Assembly: GCA_022823865.1 (NCBI GenBank)
Contig: JAJEHF010000139.1
Coordinates: 1-63,349, forward strand
From: Bryobacterales bacterium
GTDB taxonomy: Bacteria; Acidobacteriota; Terriglobia; Bryobacterales; UBA6623
DNA length: 63,349 nucleotides
Direction: 5' to 3'
This document shows positions 31,472 through 40,414 of the stretch, piece by piece. A model generated the notes under the pieces. It was not told the DNA's origin. It saw nothing but the letters and a program-made list of their open reading frames with translations, and made no database searches. Numbering within the stretch: the first letter of the stretch is position 1; each line of letters begins with the position of its first letter. Both the position numbers and the translations under genes were made by a program.

Positions 31472-32271
31472 GTCGGCCGGCCTATCAGATCCGCCAGCGC
31501 CCGGCCTGGGTCCGGATGCCTCATCAGGCCTTCGCCCACCAGGAATCCTTGGTAGCCGGCGTCCGCGAGCCGTCGCAGGTCCTCTGCAGTGCGGATGCCG
31601 CTCTCGCTGATGCGCAGAACGTGCGCCGGGAACCGTTCGGCAAGGCCGATCGATGTCTGCAGCGAAACTTCCATCGTCTTGAGATTGCGGTTGTTCACGC
31701 CGATCAGGTCCGCGCCCATGGCGAGTGCGCGGTCAAGCTCGGATCCGTTGTGGACTTCCACCAATGCATCGAGGTTCAGCTCGAGCGCGGCTGCGTGCAG
31801 CTCCCGCAGTTCTATGTCCTCGAGCGCGGCCGCGATCAGCAAGATGCAGTCCGAGCCGCTGGCTGATGCCTGCAGCAGGTGATAGCGATCGAGCGTGAAG
31901 TCCTTGCGCAGCACAGGCAGCGAAGTTGCCGCCCGCGCGGCTGCTAGGTCCTCCAGCGAGCCTTGGAAGAAGCGCGCGTCTGTAAGCACCGATAGAGCAG
32001 CCGCTCCGGCGAGTTCGTAGTCGCGCGCGATCGCGGCGGGATCGAAGTCCGCTGCAATCAGCCCCGCGGAAGGCGACGCCTGCTTGATCTCCGCAATGAT
32101 CGCCGGACGCCTCGAGGCGAGCGCGGCGCGGAAGCCGCGCCGCGACGGTACCGGCCGGGCCTCCAGCTCGGCTTCGGAGGTGGCTGACCGCTCGTCCGCG
32201 AGTTCGTTCCGCTTGTGTTCGATGATCCGATCCAAGATCGTCACATCTTGGGGATGCGGGGTTGACATCAC
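31468..32271 (-). CDS. trpC: Indole-3-glycerol phosphate synthase
   Basis: Closes the indole ring in tryptophan synthesis, from CdRP to indole-3-glycerol phosphate. The 267-residue TIM-barrel protein shows I-L-D-R-I-I-E-H-K-R near the N-terminus, I-I-A-E-I-K-Q-A-S-P-S (the phosphate/active Lys segment), V-L-R-K-D-F-T-L-D and I-G-V-N-N-R-N-L, followed by E-S-G-I. It is separated from the other trp genes and is coupled instead to fabG upstream and the ubiA-like gene downstream by 4-bp overlaps. Confidence 0.96.
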   Translation of the reverse strand: MMSTPHPQDVTILDRIIEHKRNELADERSATSEAELEARPVPSRRGFRAALASRRPAIIAEIKQASPSAGLIAADFDPAAIARDYELAGAAALSVLTDARFFQGSLEDLAAARAATSLPVLRKDFTLDRYHLLQASASGSDCILLIAAALEDIELRELHAAALELNLDALVEVHNGSELDRALAMGADLIGVNNRNLKTMEVSLQTSIGLAERFPAHVLRISESGIRTAEDLRRLADAGYQGFLVGEGLMRHPDPGRALADLIGRPT

Positions 32272-32993
32272 ATGTAGAGCCCGCCGCTGACGTTCAGCAC
32301 ATGGCCGGTAATGTATCCGGCTTCCTCGCTTGCCAGAAAGCAGACGGAGGCAGCTAGCTCGTCAAGCTCTCCCATGCGGCCCAGCGGGATGCTGGCCAAG
32401 ATGTCGGTGTGCTGCGCTTCGTCGAGGCGTGCCGTCATATCGGTCGCGAAGAATCCAGGCGCTACGGCGTTCACTGTAATGTTCCGGCTGGCCAGCTCTT
32501 GCGCCAAGGACTTGGTCAGTCCGATCAGCCCCGCCTTGGACGCGGAGTAATTCGCTTGCCCGGCGTTGCCCGACAGCCCTACGACGGAAGAGACGTTGAC
32601 GATCCGCCCCCAGCGCTTCTTCATCATGCCGCGCATTAATGCGCGCGAGCAGCGGAATGCCCCGGTGAGATTCGTGTCAATGACGCTCTGCCAATCGCCA
32701 TCCTTCAGGCGCAATCCCAGGTTGTCAGCCGTGATACCGGCGTTGTTGACCAAGATGTCTACGTCCCTGCCGTGAGACTTCGCCATCGCGTCGACCGACG
32801 CTTGGTCCGTGACGTCCAGCTCGACCGCCTCGGCAGTGCCGCCGGCCGCACGGATTTCCTCGACCAGCGTTGCCAGTCTGTCGGTCTGGCGCGCGCCCGC
32901 GACCACGCTCACGCCCTTCGCCGCCAACGCCTCGGCGCATGCCCGGCCGATACCCTGGCTCGCGCCCGTGACGAGTGCCGTGTGGTGCGTCAT
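32268..32993 (-). CDS. fabG: 3-oxoacyl-[acyl-carrier-protein] reductase
   Basis: Reduces 3-oxoacyl-ACP in fatty-acid elongation, using NADPH. The 241-residue SDR has V-T-G-A-S-Q-G-I-G-R-A, N-N-A-G-I-T-A-D-N-L (a FabG hallmark), V-N-V-S-S-V-V-G and Y-S-A-S-K-A-G-L catalytic residues, ending V-L-N-V-S-G-G-L-Y-M. It overlaps fabD by 4 bp and trpC by 4 bp. The pairing with fabD supports the fatty-acid role over a generic SDR. Confidence 0.94.
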   Translation of the reverse strand: MTHHTALVTGASQGIGRACAEALAAKGVSVVAGARQTDRLATLVEEIRAAGGTAEAVELDVTDQASVDAMAKSHGRDVDILVNNAGITADNLGLRLKDGDWQSVIDTNLTGAFRCSRALMRGMMKKRWGRIVNVSSVVGLSGNAGQANYSASKAGLIGLTKSLAQELASRNITVNAVAPGFFATDMTARLDEAQHTDILASIPLGRMGELDELAASVCFLASEEAGYITGHVLNVSGGLYM

Positions 32994-33916
32994 TCTGCCG
33001 GGATACCCTCCAAGCTAGCCAAATCGTGCGTGCTGTGCGCGGATAGCTTGCGGTCGATAGCACGCATCAGGCCCGTGAGCACCCGGCCGGGGCCGACCTC
33101 CAAGTAGCGGTCAACGCCTTGGGCGACAAGGTGGCGGATGGTCTGTTCCCACAGCACAGGGTTGGGAATCTGCTGCTTGAGGCCCTCGCGAGCTTCGGTG
33201 CCGGCGCGAACCGCACGGGCCTGCCAGTTGTTGACCAGCGGCACTTGCAGGTCTGCGAATGCAGTCGAGTCCAAGCGGGGCTCCATTGCCGCCTGAGCGG
33301 GCGTCATCAGAGCGCAGTGGAACGGTGCGCTCACTTCCAGCATCACGGCTCGCCTGGCGCCGGATTGCTTGGCCAGATCGGCCGCTCGCGAGACTGCCTC
33401 GGCGTGGCCCGCGATGACGATCTGTCCGGGGGAGTTGATGTTCGCCGGCGAGACGACTTGACCGTCAGCCGCCTGCCGGCACACGTCGGCCGCCGCCTCG
33501 GCGTCGATTCCCAGCAACGCCGCCATCGCGCCGACCCCCTGTGGCACTGCCTCCTGCATGCAGCGCCCGCGCTCGTGCACGAGCCGGACGGCCTCTTGGA
33601 ACTTCATTGCCCCGGCGGCGACTAGTGCGGAGTACTCGCCCAAACTGTGCCCGGCGACGAATGCCGGGTCAATGCCGCGTTCCCGAACCGCGGCGAGGGT
33701 CGCGATAGAGGCCGTCAGGACGGCGGGCTGCGTGATCTCCGTGCGCATTAGCTCGTCTGCCGGCCCTTCGAAGCAAATGCGGGAAAGCGAGAATCCCAGC
33801 GCATCGTCGGCTTCATCGAAGACGGCCCGCGCCGAGGAGTAGCGCTCGGCGATTTCGAGGCCCATGCCGGGCGCCTGGGAGCCTTGGCCGGGGAACAGGA
33901 AAGCGGTCGAAGGCAT
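32990..33916 (-). CDS. fabD: Malonyl CoA-acyl carrier protein transacylase
   Basis: Transfers malonyl from CoA to ACP for fatty-acid synthesis. From the ATG at 33916, M-P-S-T-A-F-L-F-P-G-Q-G-S-Q, the protein has 308 residues; a start at 33964 would add 16 unrelated residues. Key parts are G-H-S-L-G-E-Y-S-A-L (catalytic Ser), F-H-C-A-L-M (catalytic His) and the C-terminal V-G-P-G-R-V-L-T-G-L. It begins a tight four-gene run. No fabH, acpP or fabF follows, unlike the usual cluster. Confidence 0.95.
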   Translation of the reverse strand: MPSTAFLFPGQGSQAPGMGLEIAERYSSARAVFDEADDALGFSLSRICFEGPADELMRTEITQPAVLTASIATLAAVRERGIDPAFVAGHSLGEYSALVAAGAMKFQEAVRLVHERGRCMQEAVPQGVGAMAALLGIDAEAAADVCRQAADGQVVSPANINSPGQIVIAGHAEAVSRAADLAKQSGARRAVMLEVSAPFHCALMTPAQAAMEPRLDSTAFADLQVPLVNNWQARAVRAGTEAREGLKQQIPNPVLWEQTIRHLVAQGVDRYLEVGPGRVLTGLMRAIDRKLSAHSTHDLASLEGIPAE

Positions 33917-34163
33917 CGGCAGGCCGCCAGACTGTGAGTTTAGCAACAGCACTGAATCTGGCATTGCGCGCGACTAGCCAAGGTTCGGGGCGGGTTTTCG
34001 CGATCCGTCGGGCAGGTTCCGGGCCGGGTCCGACAGTGGCATGAGGAGGGCCGGGCCACTCCCCGTCGCGGTAGCGGAATCGTCGACTCCCTCGGCTGTT
34101 GCCTCTCCGGGCGATCGGCGCAGCAGCTGGCGTGCGGCGCCGGGCGGTGTGAGAATCAAGCAG

Positions 34164-35372
34164 ATGCGCACTAGGCTGGAAATCGAAAAGCTGGTCTACG
34201 GCGGCGACGGGCTGGCGCGGCACGAGGACGGGGCAGTGTTCGTGCCGTTCGTGCTTCCCGGCGAGACAGTGGAGGCGGAAGTGTCGACGAAGTCCGCGGG
34301 GGTCCGCCGAGGCATCGACACCGAATGGATCTCGCGCTCCGATCAGCGCACGGAGCCGCCCTGCCCGGTGTTCGCGCGGTGTGGCGGCTGCCACTACCAG
34401 CACATGCCGCATGACCTCGAATGCACCTACAAGGTCGGAATCTTGCGCGAGACGCTGAGCCGGATCGGCGGAATCGACTGGGGCGCCGAGATACCGACTG
34501 TGCGGTCTGAAGCGCTCGGCTATCGCAACCGGACGCAGATTCATTTCGCCCGCCATGGCAAGACTGGCCAGGCTGGGTTCTTGGCCGCTCGCTCGCACCG
34601 CCTCGTCGCCACGCGCGATTGCGCGATCAACTCGCCCAAGCTCAACGCACTCCACCGGGGCGTGGAACGAATGGCGGCCGATCGCAGGTTTCCCTCCAGC
34701 CTCAGGACCATCGAGTTCTTTACTGACGAGGATCGGGTACAGGTCAATCTTCCCCGTCGAGCCGGCCCCTTGCCGAAGCGTTTTTGGGCCAAGTCCGCCA
34801 ACGTGTTCGGCGTGGACGAGCCCGGCACTCCGCTGGACTATCGCTGCGGCGAGGATGTCTTTCAAGTCAGCGGCCGCTCGTTTTTCCAGGTCAACCGGTT
34901 TCTCGCCGATCGTCTGGCCGCGTTAGCAACGGGAGAGGCGGAGGGGCGCCTTGCGATTGATCTCTACGCCGGCGTGGGGCTGTTTACGTTGCCCCTATCC
35001 CGTCGCTTCCGGGAGGTCGTCGCGGTCGATTCAGCTCCCTCGGCGATGCGCGACCTGCGTTTCAACGCCCGCCGGGCGGGGTGCTCGGTGCGGGCGGTCC
35101 ACCTAGACGTGGATGTGTTCTTGGACGGATTCTCGGGCCAGCCGGACCTAATCGTGGCCGACCCGCCGCGCACCGGCCTCGGCGCCCCGGTGGTAAGCCA
35201 GATCGTGCGTCTGGGCCCCCCGCGGCTGCATCTGGTCTCTTGCGACCCTGCCACGCTGGCCCGTGACCTGAAGCTCCTCCTTGCCGCTGGCTTCGCGTTG
35301 CGGGAGCTGCAGATGGTCGACCTGTTCCCGCAGACGTATCACATTGAGACAATAGCCATCCTCGAGCGCTAG
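34164..35372 (+). CDS. 23S rRNA (uracil-5-)-methyltransferase, RlmD/RumA-type
   Basis: About 402 residues from the ATG at 34164, which begins at the TRAM domain (E-I-E-K-L-V-Y-G-G-D-G-L-A). It has the Fe-S ligands C-P-V-F-A-R-C-G-G-C with a fourth Cys in R-D-C-A-I-N, the SAM-binding I-D-L-Y-A-G-V-G-L-F-T, and the nucleophile loop L-V-S-C-D-P-A-T-L-A-R-D. RlmD methylates U1939 of 23S rRNA; close relatives methylate U747 or tRNA U54, so the exact target cannot be fixed. It diverges from fabD. Confidence 0.9.
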   Translation: MRTRLEIEKLVYGGDGLARHEDGAVFVPFVLPGETVEAEVSTKSAGVRRGIDTEWISRSDQRTEPPCPVFARCGGCHYQHMPHDLECTYKVGILRETLSRIGGIDWGAEIPTVRSEALGYRNRTQIHFARHGKTGQAGFLAARSHRLVATRDCAINSPKLNALHRGVERMAADRRFPSSLRTIEFFTDEDRVQVNLPRRAGPLPKRFWAKSANVFGVDEPGTPLDYRCGEDVFQVSGRSFFQVNRFLADRLAALATGEAEGRLAIDLYAGVGLFTLPLSRRFREVVAVDSAPSAMRDLRFNARRAGCSVRAVHLDVDVFLDGFSGQPDLIVADPPRTGLGAPVVSQIVRLGPPRLHLVSCDPATLARDLKLLLAAGFALRELQMVDLFPQTYHIETIAILER

Positions 35373-35443
35373 AGTTCGCGCCGTGGGCTTCCAACGCAAG
35401 CGGCTGCGAGCGATCAGATCCGTTGGCTAACTGCCAGTCGGCC

Positions 35444-36889
35444 TCACGCCAAGATCCCACGAAGCACGTGACCGTGCACGTCCGTGAGGGTGTAGTCCCG
35501 CCCGCCGAAACGATAGCTCAGCCTCTCGTGGTCCAGTCCGAGCAGGTGCAGCACGGTTGCGTGCAGGTCGTGCACGCTGCACTGGTTCTCCACCACGCGG
35601 TAGCCGAATTCGTCGGTCTGGCCGTAAACGAACCCCTTCTTGAGGCCGCCGCCAGCCAGCCAGAGGCTGAAGCCGAATGGGTTGTGATCGCGGCCAATGG
35701 TGCCCTGCGCGAACGGCGTCCGGCCGAACTCGCCCGAGAACAGGACCAGCGTCTCGTCCAACAGGCCGCGCGCCCTAAGATCCTTGAGCAGCGCCGCTAC
35801 CGGCTGGTCGACGGTGAGGGCGTTCGCTCCGTGGCCCAGTTCCAGCTTGTCGTGCTGGTCCCACGGGTTGCCCATGCCATCGGTCTTGCCCGGCGTGTTG
35901 ACCATGGTCAGTTCGACGAATCGGACGCCGCGCTCGACCAAGCGGCGCGCCAGCAGGCACTGCTTCGCGTAGGCGGCCGTCGAGGGATTGCTGGAATCGA
36001 CGCCGTAGAGTCTGCGCGTGGCCTCCGACTCGCTGCCCAGGTCCACAAGTTCCGGCACCGCGCTCTGCATCCGATAGGCCGTCTCGTAGTTCGAGATCGC
36101 GGCCTCTACGGGCTCGTGGCTGCCGATGTTGGCCAAGAAGCCCTGGTCCATGCGGCGAACGAAATCGAGCTGCCGACGCTGCCTCGCGCCTGCTGTCGAG
36201 GACGTGATGTTTCGCATCGGGTCGTTGCGTCCGGGGTGGATCACCGAGGCTTGGTGCACGGAGGGCAGGAATCCATTGCCCATCATGTTGATGCCGCCGT
36301 GGGGGATGCCGCCGCCCCCGGTGACCACGAAGCCCGGCAGGTTGTTGTTCTCGCTCCCCAGGCCGTACGTGACCCAAGCCCCCATGCTCGGGAAGCCGGC
36401 GAACGGCAGCCCGCAGTGGAAGTGGTAGTTTCCTTGCGCGTGCTCCATGAACTTGCCGGTCATGGACCGAATCACGCAGAGCTCGTCGGCCATTTCCCCG
36501 ATTTGGGGGAACATGCCGCTGACCGGAATGCCGCTCTCGCCGTAGCGCTTGAACTCCCACGGGCTAGGAAAGATGTTGCCGTTGTTGTTGAACATCGTCC
36601 GCTCGGCCTTGAACGGCACCGGCTCGCCCGCCATTTGCGTCAGCTTGGGCTTCGGATCGAACGAATCGACTTGCGACATGCCGCCCGACATGTAGCAGAA
36701 GATCACGTTCCTAACCCGGGGAGCGAAGTGCGGAGCGCGGGCGGTCTGGGGGCTCGCCGCGGCGGCCTCGTCGGCTAGCAGCGCCGCAGCGGCGAGCATG
36801 CCGAAGCCGGTCGAGGTGGTCTGCAGCATGCGTCGGCGGCTGATACGGCTGTGGCTCCGCTGCACGCCGAACTCTGCCCTACCGGACAT
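35444..36889 (-). CDS. DUF1501 domain protein, Tat-exported
   Basis: A 481-residue protein with a twin-arginine type leader (S-R-R-R-M-L-Q-T-T-S-T-G-F-G-M-L-A-A-A-A) and the DUF1501 core: N-V-I-F-C-Y-M-S-G-G-M-S-Q-V-D-S-F-D-P-K-P, then F-S-G-E-F-G-R-T-P-F and G-R-D-H-N-P-F-G-F. DUF1501 is related to the sulfatase/alkaline phosphatase fold but has no known reaction. It follows the DUF1549/DUF1553 gene with an 11-bp overlap, the arrangement common in Planctomycetes and some Acidobacteriota. Confidence 0.88.
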   Translation of the reverse strand: MSGRAEFGVQRSHSRISRRRMLQTTSTGFGMLAAAALLADEAAAASPQTARAPHFAPRVRNVIFCYMSGGMSQVDSFDPKPKLTQMAGEPVPFKAERTMFNNNGNIFPSPWEFKRYGESGIPVSGMFPQIGEMADELCVIRSMTGKFMEHAQGNYHFHCGLPFAGFPSMGAWVTYGLGSENNNLPGFVVTGGGGIPHGGINMMGNGFLPSVHQASVIHPGRNDPMRNITSSTAGARQRRQLDFVRRMDQGFLANIGSHEPVEAAISNYETAYRMQSAVPELVDLGSESEATRRLYGVDSSNPSTAAYAKQCLLARRLVERGVRFVELTMVNTPGKTDGMGNPWDQHDKLELGHGANALTVDQPVAALLKDLRARGLLDETLVLFSGEFGRTPFAQGTIGRDHNPFGFSLWLAGGGLKKGFVYGQTDEFGYRVVENQCSVHDLHATVLHLLGLDHERLSYRFGGRDYTLTDVHGHVLRGILA

Positions 36890-39800
36890 ACAGAAACTCC
36901 TTGAAATTGAACAGCGTGTGCGCGAACCGGCCCCACGTATCGGAGCTGGCCAGAATGTCGCGGGCGCGGGCGCCTTCCTCTTCGGCCAAGCCCGTCACGA
37001 AAGCGACGGCGTCGCGCCGTTCCTCGGGGGACGGCGGTCGCCCCAAGGCCTTGCGATACATGTATTCCACGCGGCTGCCGACCGAGTGGCCCTCGCCGTC
37101 CGCCAGCCGCCGCCCCCACGCGTAGGCGCTGCCCAACACAAACGGACTGTTCATCAGCGCCAGCGACTGGGCTGGCACGTTGGTGACATCGCGCCGGCCC
37201 CGAGTGGTCGACGGAGTAGGCTGGTCGAACACCTCGAGAAAAGGGTTCGTGCGGTTGCGACGAATTTCCTGGTATACGCTCCGGCGGTCATCGCCGTAGA
37301 TGGACGATCCGGGGCCTTCGTGCTCGTCGTAGCGGTTGCGCGACGGGGGAGGGGGGCCGTACATCGAGCTGGCCAGCTGGCCGGACACGGCCAGCAGCGT
37401 GTCCCGGATAGCCTCTGCCTCGAGCCTGCGCACGGGCATGTGTTGGAGCAAGGAATTGGAGGGATCGCGCTCCAAAGACCTGGCCGAGGCGGTGCTGCTC
37501 ATCTGATAGGTGCGTGACGTGACCAGCAGCTCCACGAGGCGCTTGATCGACCAACCCTCCGCGACGAAGCGAGCCGCGACATAGTCCAGCAGTTCGGGGT
37601 GCGACGGCGCGTCGCCTAGAACACCGAAGTTATCTGGCGTCGCCACGATGCCGCGTCCGAAAACCCTTCGCCAGACGCGGTTCGCCATGACTCTCGCCGT
37701 GAGCGGGTTGTCCGCCCTCGTGACGTCTTCTGCCAAGCGGAGCCGGACCGCCGCCGGATCGGCATAGCGGTCGCCCCTGATGGCTTCGAGGAATCTCCGC
37801 TCGACCGGGTCGGCGGGCTTGCGAGGATCGCCGCGGACGAGCAGGGGATGGTCGGGGGCTCTCTCTTCGACGACGCCGGGGAACCTCTGCGGCACCGCGA
37901 TCTCGCTCTCGAGCCGCCTGTATTCCGCGACGAGCTCGCCCGCGCCTTCGATCTCGCCGATTGACGTAGCCAGGAGGCCGCGTCTGGCGAAGTAGTCCAA
38001 GAAGCCTGCCTGCTGCTGGTCAATGGTGTCGTCCCGCCATGCTGTCGCGGCTGCGGCCAGACGTTCGGCCAGGACATCCCCGACGCCGTCAGCAGACCCC
38101 GATGGTTCCGCTGCCAAGAGGTAGAGGATGGGCTCGGTCGCGGACTTTGGCTGCCGCTTGCCGTTGTGGAAGGCTACTGCGGCCGCGCCGATTCCAGACC
38201 TGCCGTGGGTGGGTCGCTCGGGCCGCGGGTCCTTGGCGCGGTCGACCGAGTCTAGGACGAAGTTCGTGGCGTCCTCGCGGGTCGCGAACTCGATGTACCC
38301 GGTGAAGCCTTTCCAGAACTCCGTCTTGAACTGCCACCACCGCATCGTGTCGGCCCTCGGGCTGTAGCGCTGGTCGTAGATACCGCCCAGGGGCAGGGAG
38401 TAGTTCTCCACGATGAGGCGGGCGAAACTGAAGTCGTGTCCCAGGGTCCGCACGCTGACATAGTCGGTGTCGATCTTGAAGCGGGGCGACTGCATGACGC
38501 CGGCATGCTTGCTCGACAGCAGGTGCGTGTAGACCCCGCCTGGATAGATGCCATGCAGGACTGTGTTCCCTTCTAGGGCAACCCGAAACTCTCCCGGAGT
38601 CGATGGCGTCTCGCTGACTCCCGCGCCGTGGCTGACCCATTCGTCATAGTCTGCGCCGGACAAGTCCCAGACTTCTTGGAAGTTCTGCTCGTTAAACGCC
38701 TTGCGGGCGGCCATTCGGCTGTGCCAGTCCGCTCTGAGTTCCTCCACTGCTTCCCACAAGCGCTCACCTCGCAGGTCGCGAAGCTGGAGGAAGGCGTGCA
38801 GAGGGCTGGTGTCGTCGCAAGCAGCTTCCTCCAGCGCGGCGCGAATGGCGCTTCCGTCGGCGTGCTCCAGGCGGCTCGGGAGTGAAGGCACGTCCTTGAC
38901 CCAGTGGTCGGCGACTCTCTCGCGAATCTGATCCTTGAGCTCCCTCAGGCGCTTCGAGTGCAATCGCAGGGAGGCCGGAGAATCGACGGCCCGCATGGTC
39001 GGCCGGGCGCCGTACAGCGCTCCGAAGAGCGCGTAGTAGTCCTGCTGGCTGATCGCGTCGAACTTGTGGTCGTGGCAGCGAGCGCAGGCGACGGTGAGTC
39101 CTAGGAAGGCCTTGGAGAAGACGTCGATCTGGTTGTCGGTCCACTTGACGCGCTCTTCCCATGGGTCGACGGGCTGGTAGCCGAGTTCGACGAGGCGAAG
39201 GTGGGCCGTGCCCAGTATCGATTCGTTGATTCCGCGGTCTGGAGCGATCCGCGGCTCATCGAGAATGTCGCCGGCGAGGTGCTCGCGGACGAGCTGGTCA
39301 TACGGCACGTCGGCGTTCAGGGCTCGAACGAGGTAGTCGCGGTAGTGCCACGCGTTCGGTATGGCCGGATCGCCCTCGCTGCCGTGCGAGTCGGCATAGC
39401 GAACCAAGTCCATCCAGTGCCGTGCCCAGTGCTCTCCGAATCGCTGCGAGTCCAGCAGCCGCCGCACCAGCTTCTGGTAGGCGTCGGGATCATCGTTCTG
39501 TACGAAGTGCGCCGTCTCGTCGGGCGTTGGCGGCATGCCTGTCAAATCGTAGGAGAGCCGCCGGATCAGCGTGCGGCGGTCGGCGGTCGGAGCCGGCAGC
39601 ATGCCATGTTCTTCGAGCTCGGCCAGCACGAATCGATCCACCGGGTTCAGCGGCCAGCGGCGCTTCTTGACCTGCGGCGGATCAGCCTGATGAACAGGCT
39701 GCCAGGCCCAGTGGGCTCGCTTGCGCTCCGCAAGGTCGAAGGCACCTGCTCCCAATTCACTGGATACGCGTTCCTCCGGCCATGGAGCGCCCATCCGGAT

Positions 39801-40244
39801 CCACTCTTCTAAGGTCCTAGTCGCCGCCTTCGGTAGCCCCCCGCCCGGCGGCATCAGCACGGGCTCGCCCTTGAGGGCCTTGATGACAAGGCTTTGGGCG
39901 GGACGGCCGGGCACGATGGCTGGCCCGGAGTCGCCGCCTTGGAGGATCGCTTCCCGGCTGTCGAGCCGCAGGCCCGCAAACGGCGTCTCGATATTGGTGC
40001 TGTGGCAGGCGAAGCAGTGCTCCGCCAAGAGCGGGCGCACCTTGCTCTCGAAGAACTCAAGCTGCTCGGGCGACACGGCGGCGAGGGATGCGGGCGCCCC
40101 TGCCAAGGCGAGGCCGATGACCGCTCCCCTCAACGTGCCGATGGGGAATCGCGGATCGCTCGAAATCGTTGCCCTGTCTCGCGGGGTTCCCACCGGGCCT
40201 CCTGTGTTCTGGTCGTGCCCACGGACCGCGCTGAAGGCCACCAT
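36879..40244 (-). CDS. Planctomycete-type cytochrome protein with DUF1549 and DUF1553 (PSD1 family)
   Basis: A 1121-residue secreted protein. A hydrophobic leader (A-V-I-G-L-A-L-A-G-A, about 41-50) precedes a C-type heme site C77-F-A-C-H81 in the N-terminal PSCyt1 domain. DUF1549 follows (N-P-V-D-R-F-V-L-A-E-L, W-A-R-H-W-M-D-L-V-R-Y-A-D-S-H-G), with a second C-x-x-C-H (C-A-R-C-H-D-H-K-F-D) about residue 395, then a 400-residue insert, and DUF1553 (D-N-P-L-T-A-R-V-M-A-N-R-V-W-R). The pair with DUF1501 is widespread, thought to act on complex polysaccharides at the cell surface, but no activity is proven. Start position is not certain. Confidence 0.88.
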   Translation of the reverse strand: MVAFSAVRGHDQNTGGPVGTPRDRATISSDPRFPIGTLRGAVIGLALAGAPASLAAVSPEQLEFFESKVRPLLAEHCFACHSTNIETPFAGLRLDSREAILQGGDSGPAIVPGRPAQSLVIKALKGEPVLMPPGGGLPKAATRTLEEWIRMGAPWPEERVSSELGAGAFDLAERKRAHWAWQPVHQADPPQVKKRRWPLNPVDRFVLAELEEHGMLPAPTADRRTLIRRLSYDLTGMPPTPDETAHFVQNDDPDAYQKLVRRLLDSQRFGEHWARHWMDLVRYADSHGSEGDPAIPNAWHYRDYLVRALNADVPYDQLVREHLAGDILDEPRIAPDRGINESILGTAHLRLVELGYQPVDPWEERVKWTDNQIDVFSKAFLGLTVACARCHDHKFDAISQQDYYALFGALYGARPTMRAVDSPASLRLHSKRLRELKDQIRERVADHWVKDVPSLPSRLEHADGSAIRAALEEAACDDTSPLHAFLQLRDLRGERLWEAVEELRADWHSRMAARKAFNEQNFQEVWDLSGADYDEWVSHGAGVSETPSTPGEFRVALEGNTVLHGIYPGGVYTHLLSSKHAGVMQSPRFKIDTDYVSVRTLGHDFSFARLIVENYSLPLGGIYDQRYSPRADTMRWWQFKTEFWKGFTGYIEFATREDATNFVLDSVDRAKDPRPERPTHGRSGIGAAAVAFHNGKRQPKSATEPILYLLAAEPSGSADGVGDVLAERLAAAATAWRDDTIDQQQAGFLDYFARRGLLATSIGEIEGAGELVAEYRRLESEIAVPQRFPGVVEERAPDHPLLVRGDPRKPADPVERRFLEAIRGDRYADPAAVRLRLAEDVTRADNPLTARVMANRVWRRVFGRGIVATPDNFGVLGDAPSHPELLDYVAARFVAEGWSIKRLVELLVTSRTYQMSSTASARSLERDPSNSLLQHMPVRRLEAEAIRDTLLAVSGQLASSMYGPPPPSRNRYDEHEGPGSSIYGDDRRSVYQEIRRNRTNPFLEVFDQPTPSTTRGRRDVTNVPAQSLALMNSPFVLGSAYAWGRRLADGEGHSVGSRVEYMYRKALGRPPSPEERRDAVAFVTGLAEEEGARARDILASSDTWGRFAHTLFNFKEFLYVR

Positions 40245-40414
40245 GGGCGGCCGCTGCCCCTAATACTGTACGGGAAATCCGCGCCGTGGTGTCTCAGCGC
40301 TCCCGTCAGTGGTCGCGGAGAGGCCAGCGCCGGAGTGCGCCCATAGCGCGGCCCTCGATCCGAGATAAGCTGTTATCTGATCGTGCCTCGCGCCGAAAGG
40401 AGCTTCGCAACCCA

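Noticed and set aside
33813..34865. 350-codon minus-strand frame
   Set aside because: Runs antisense to the rRNA methyltransferase and through the fabD start; no recognisable domain.
35423..36778. 451-codon plus-strand frame
   Set aside because: Antisense to the DUF1501 gene, which has clear motifs and a Tat signal.
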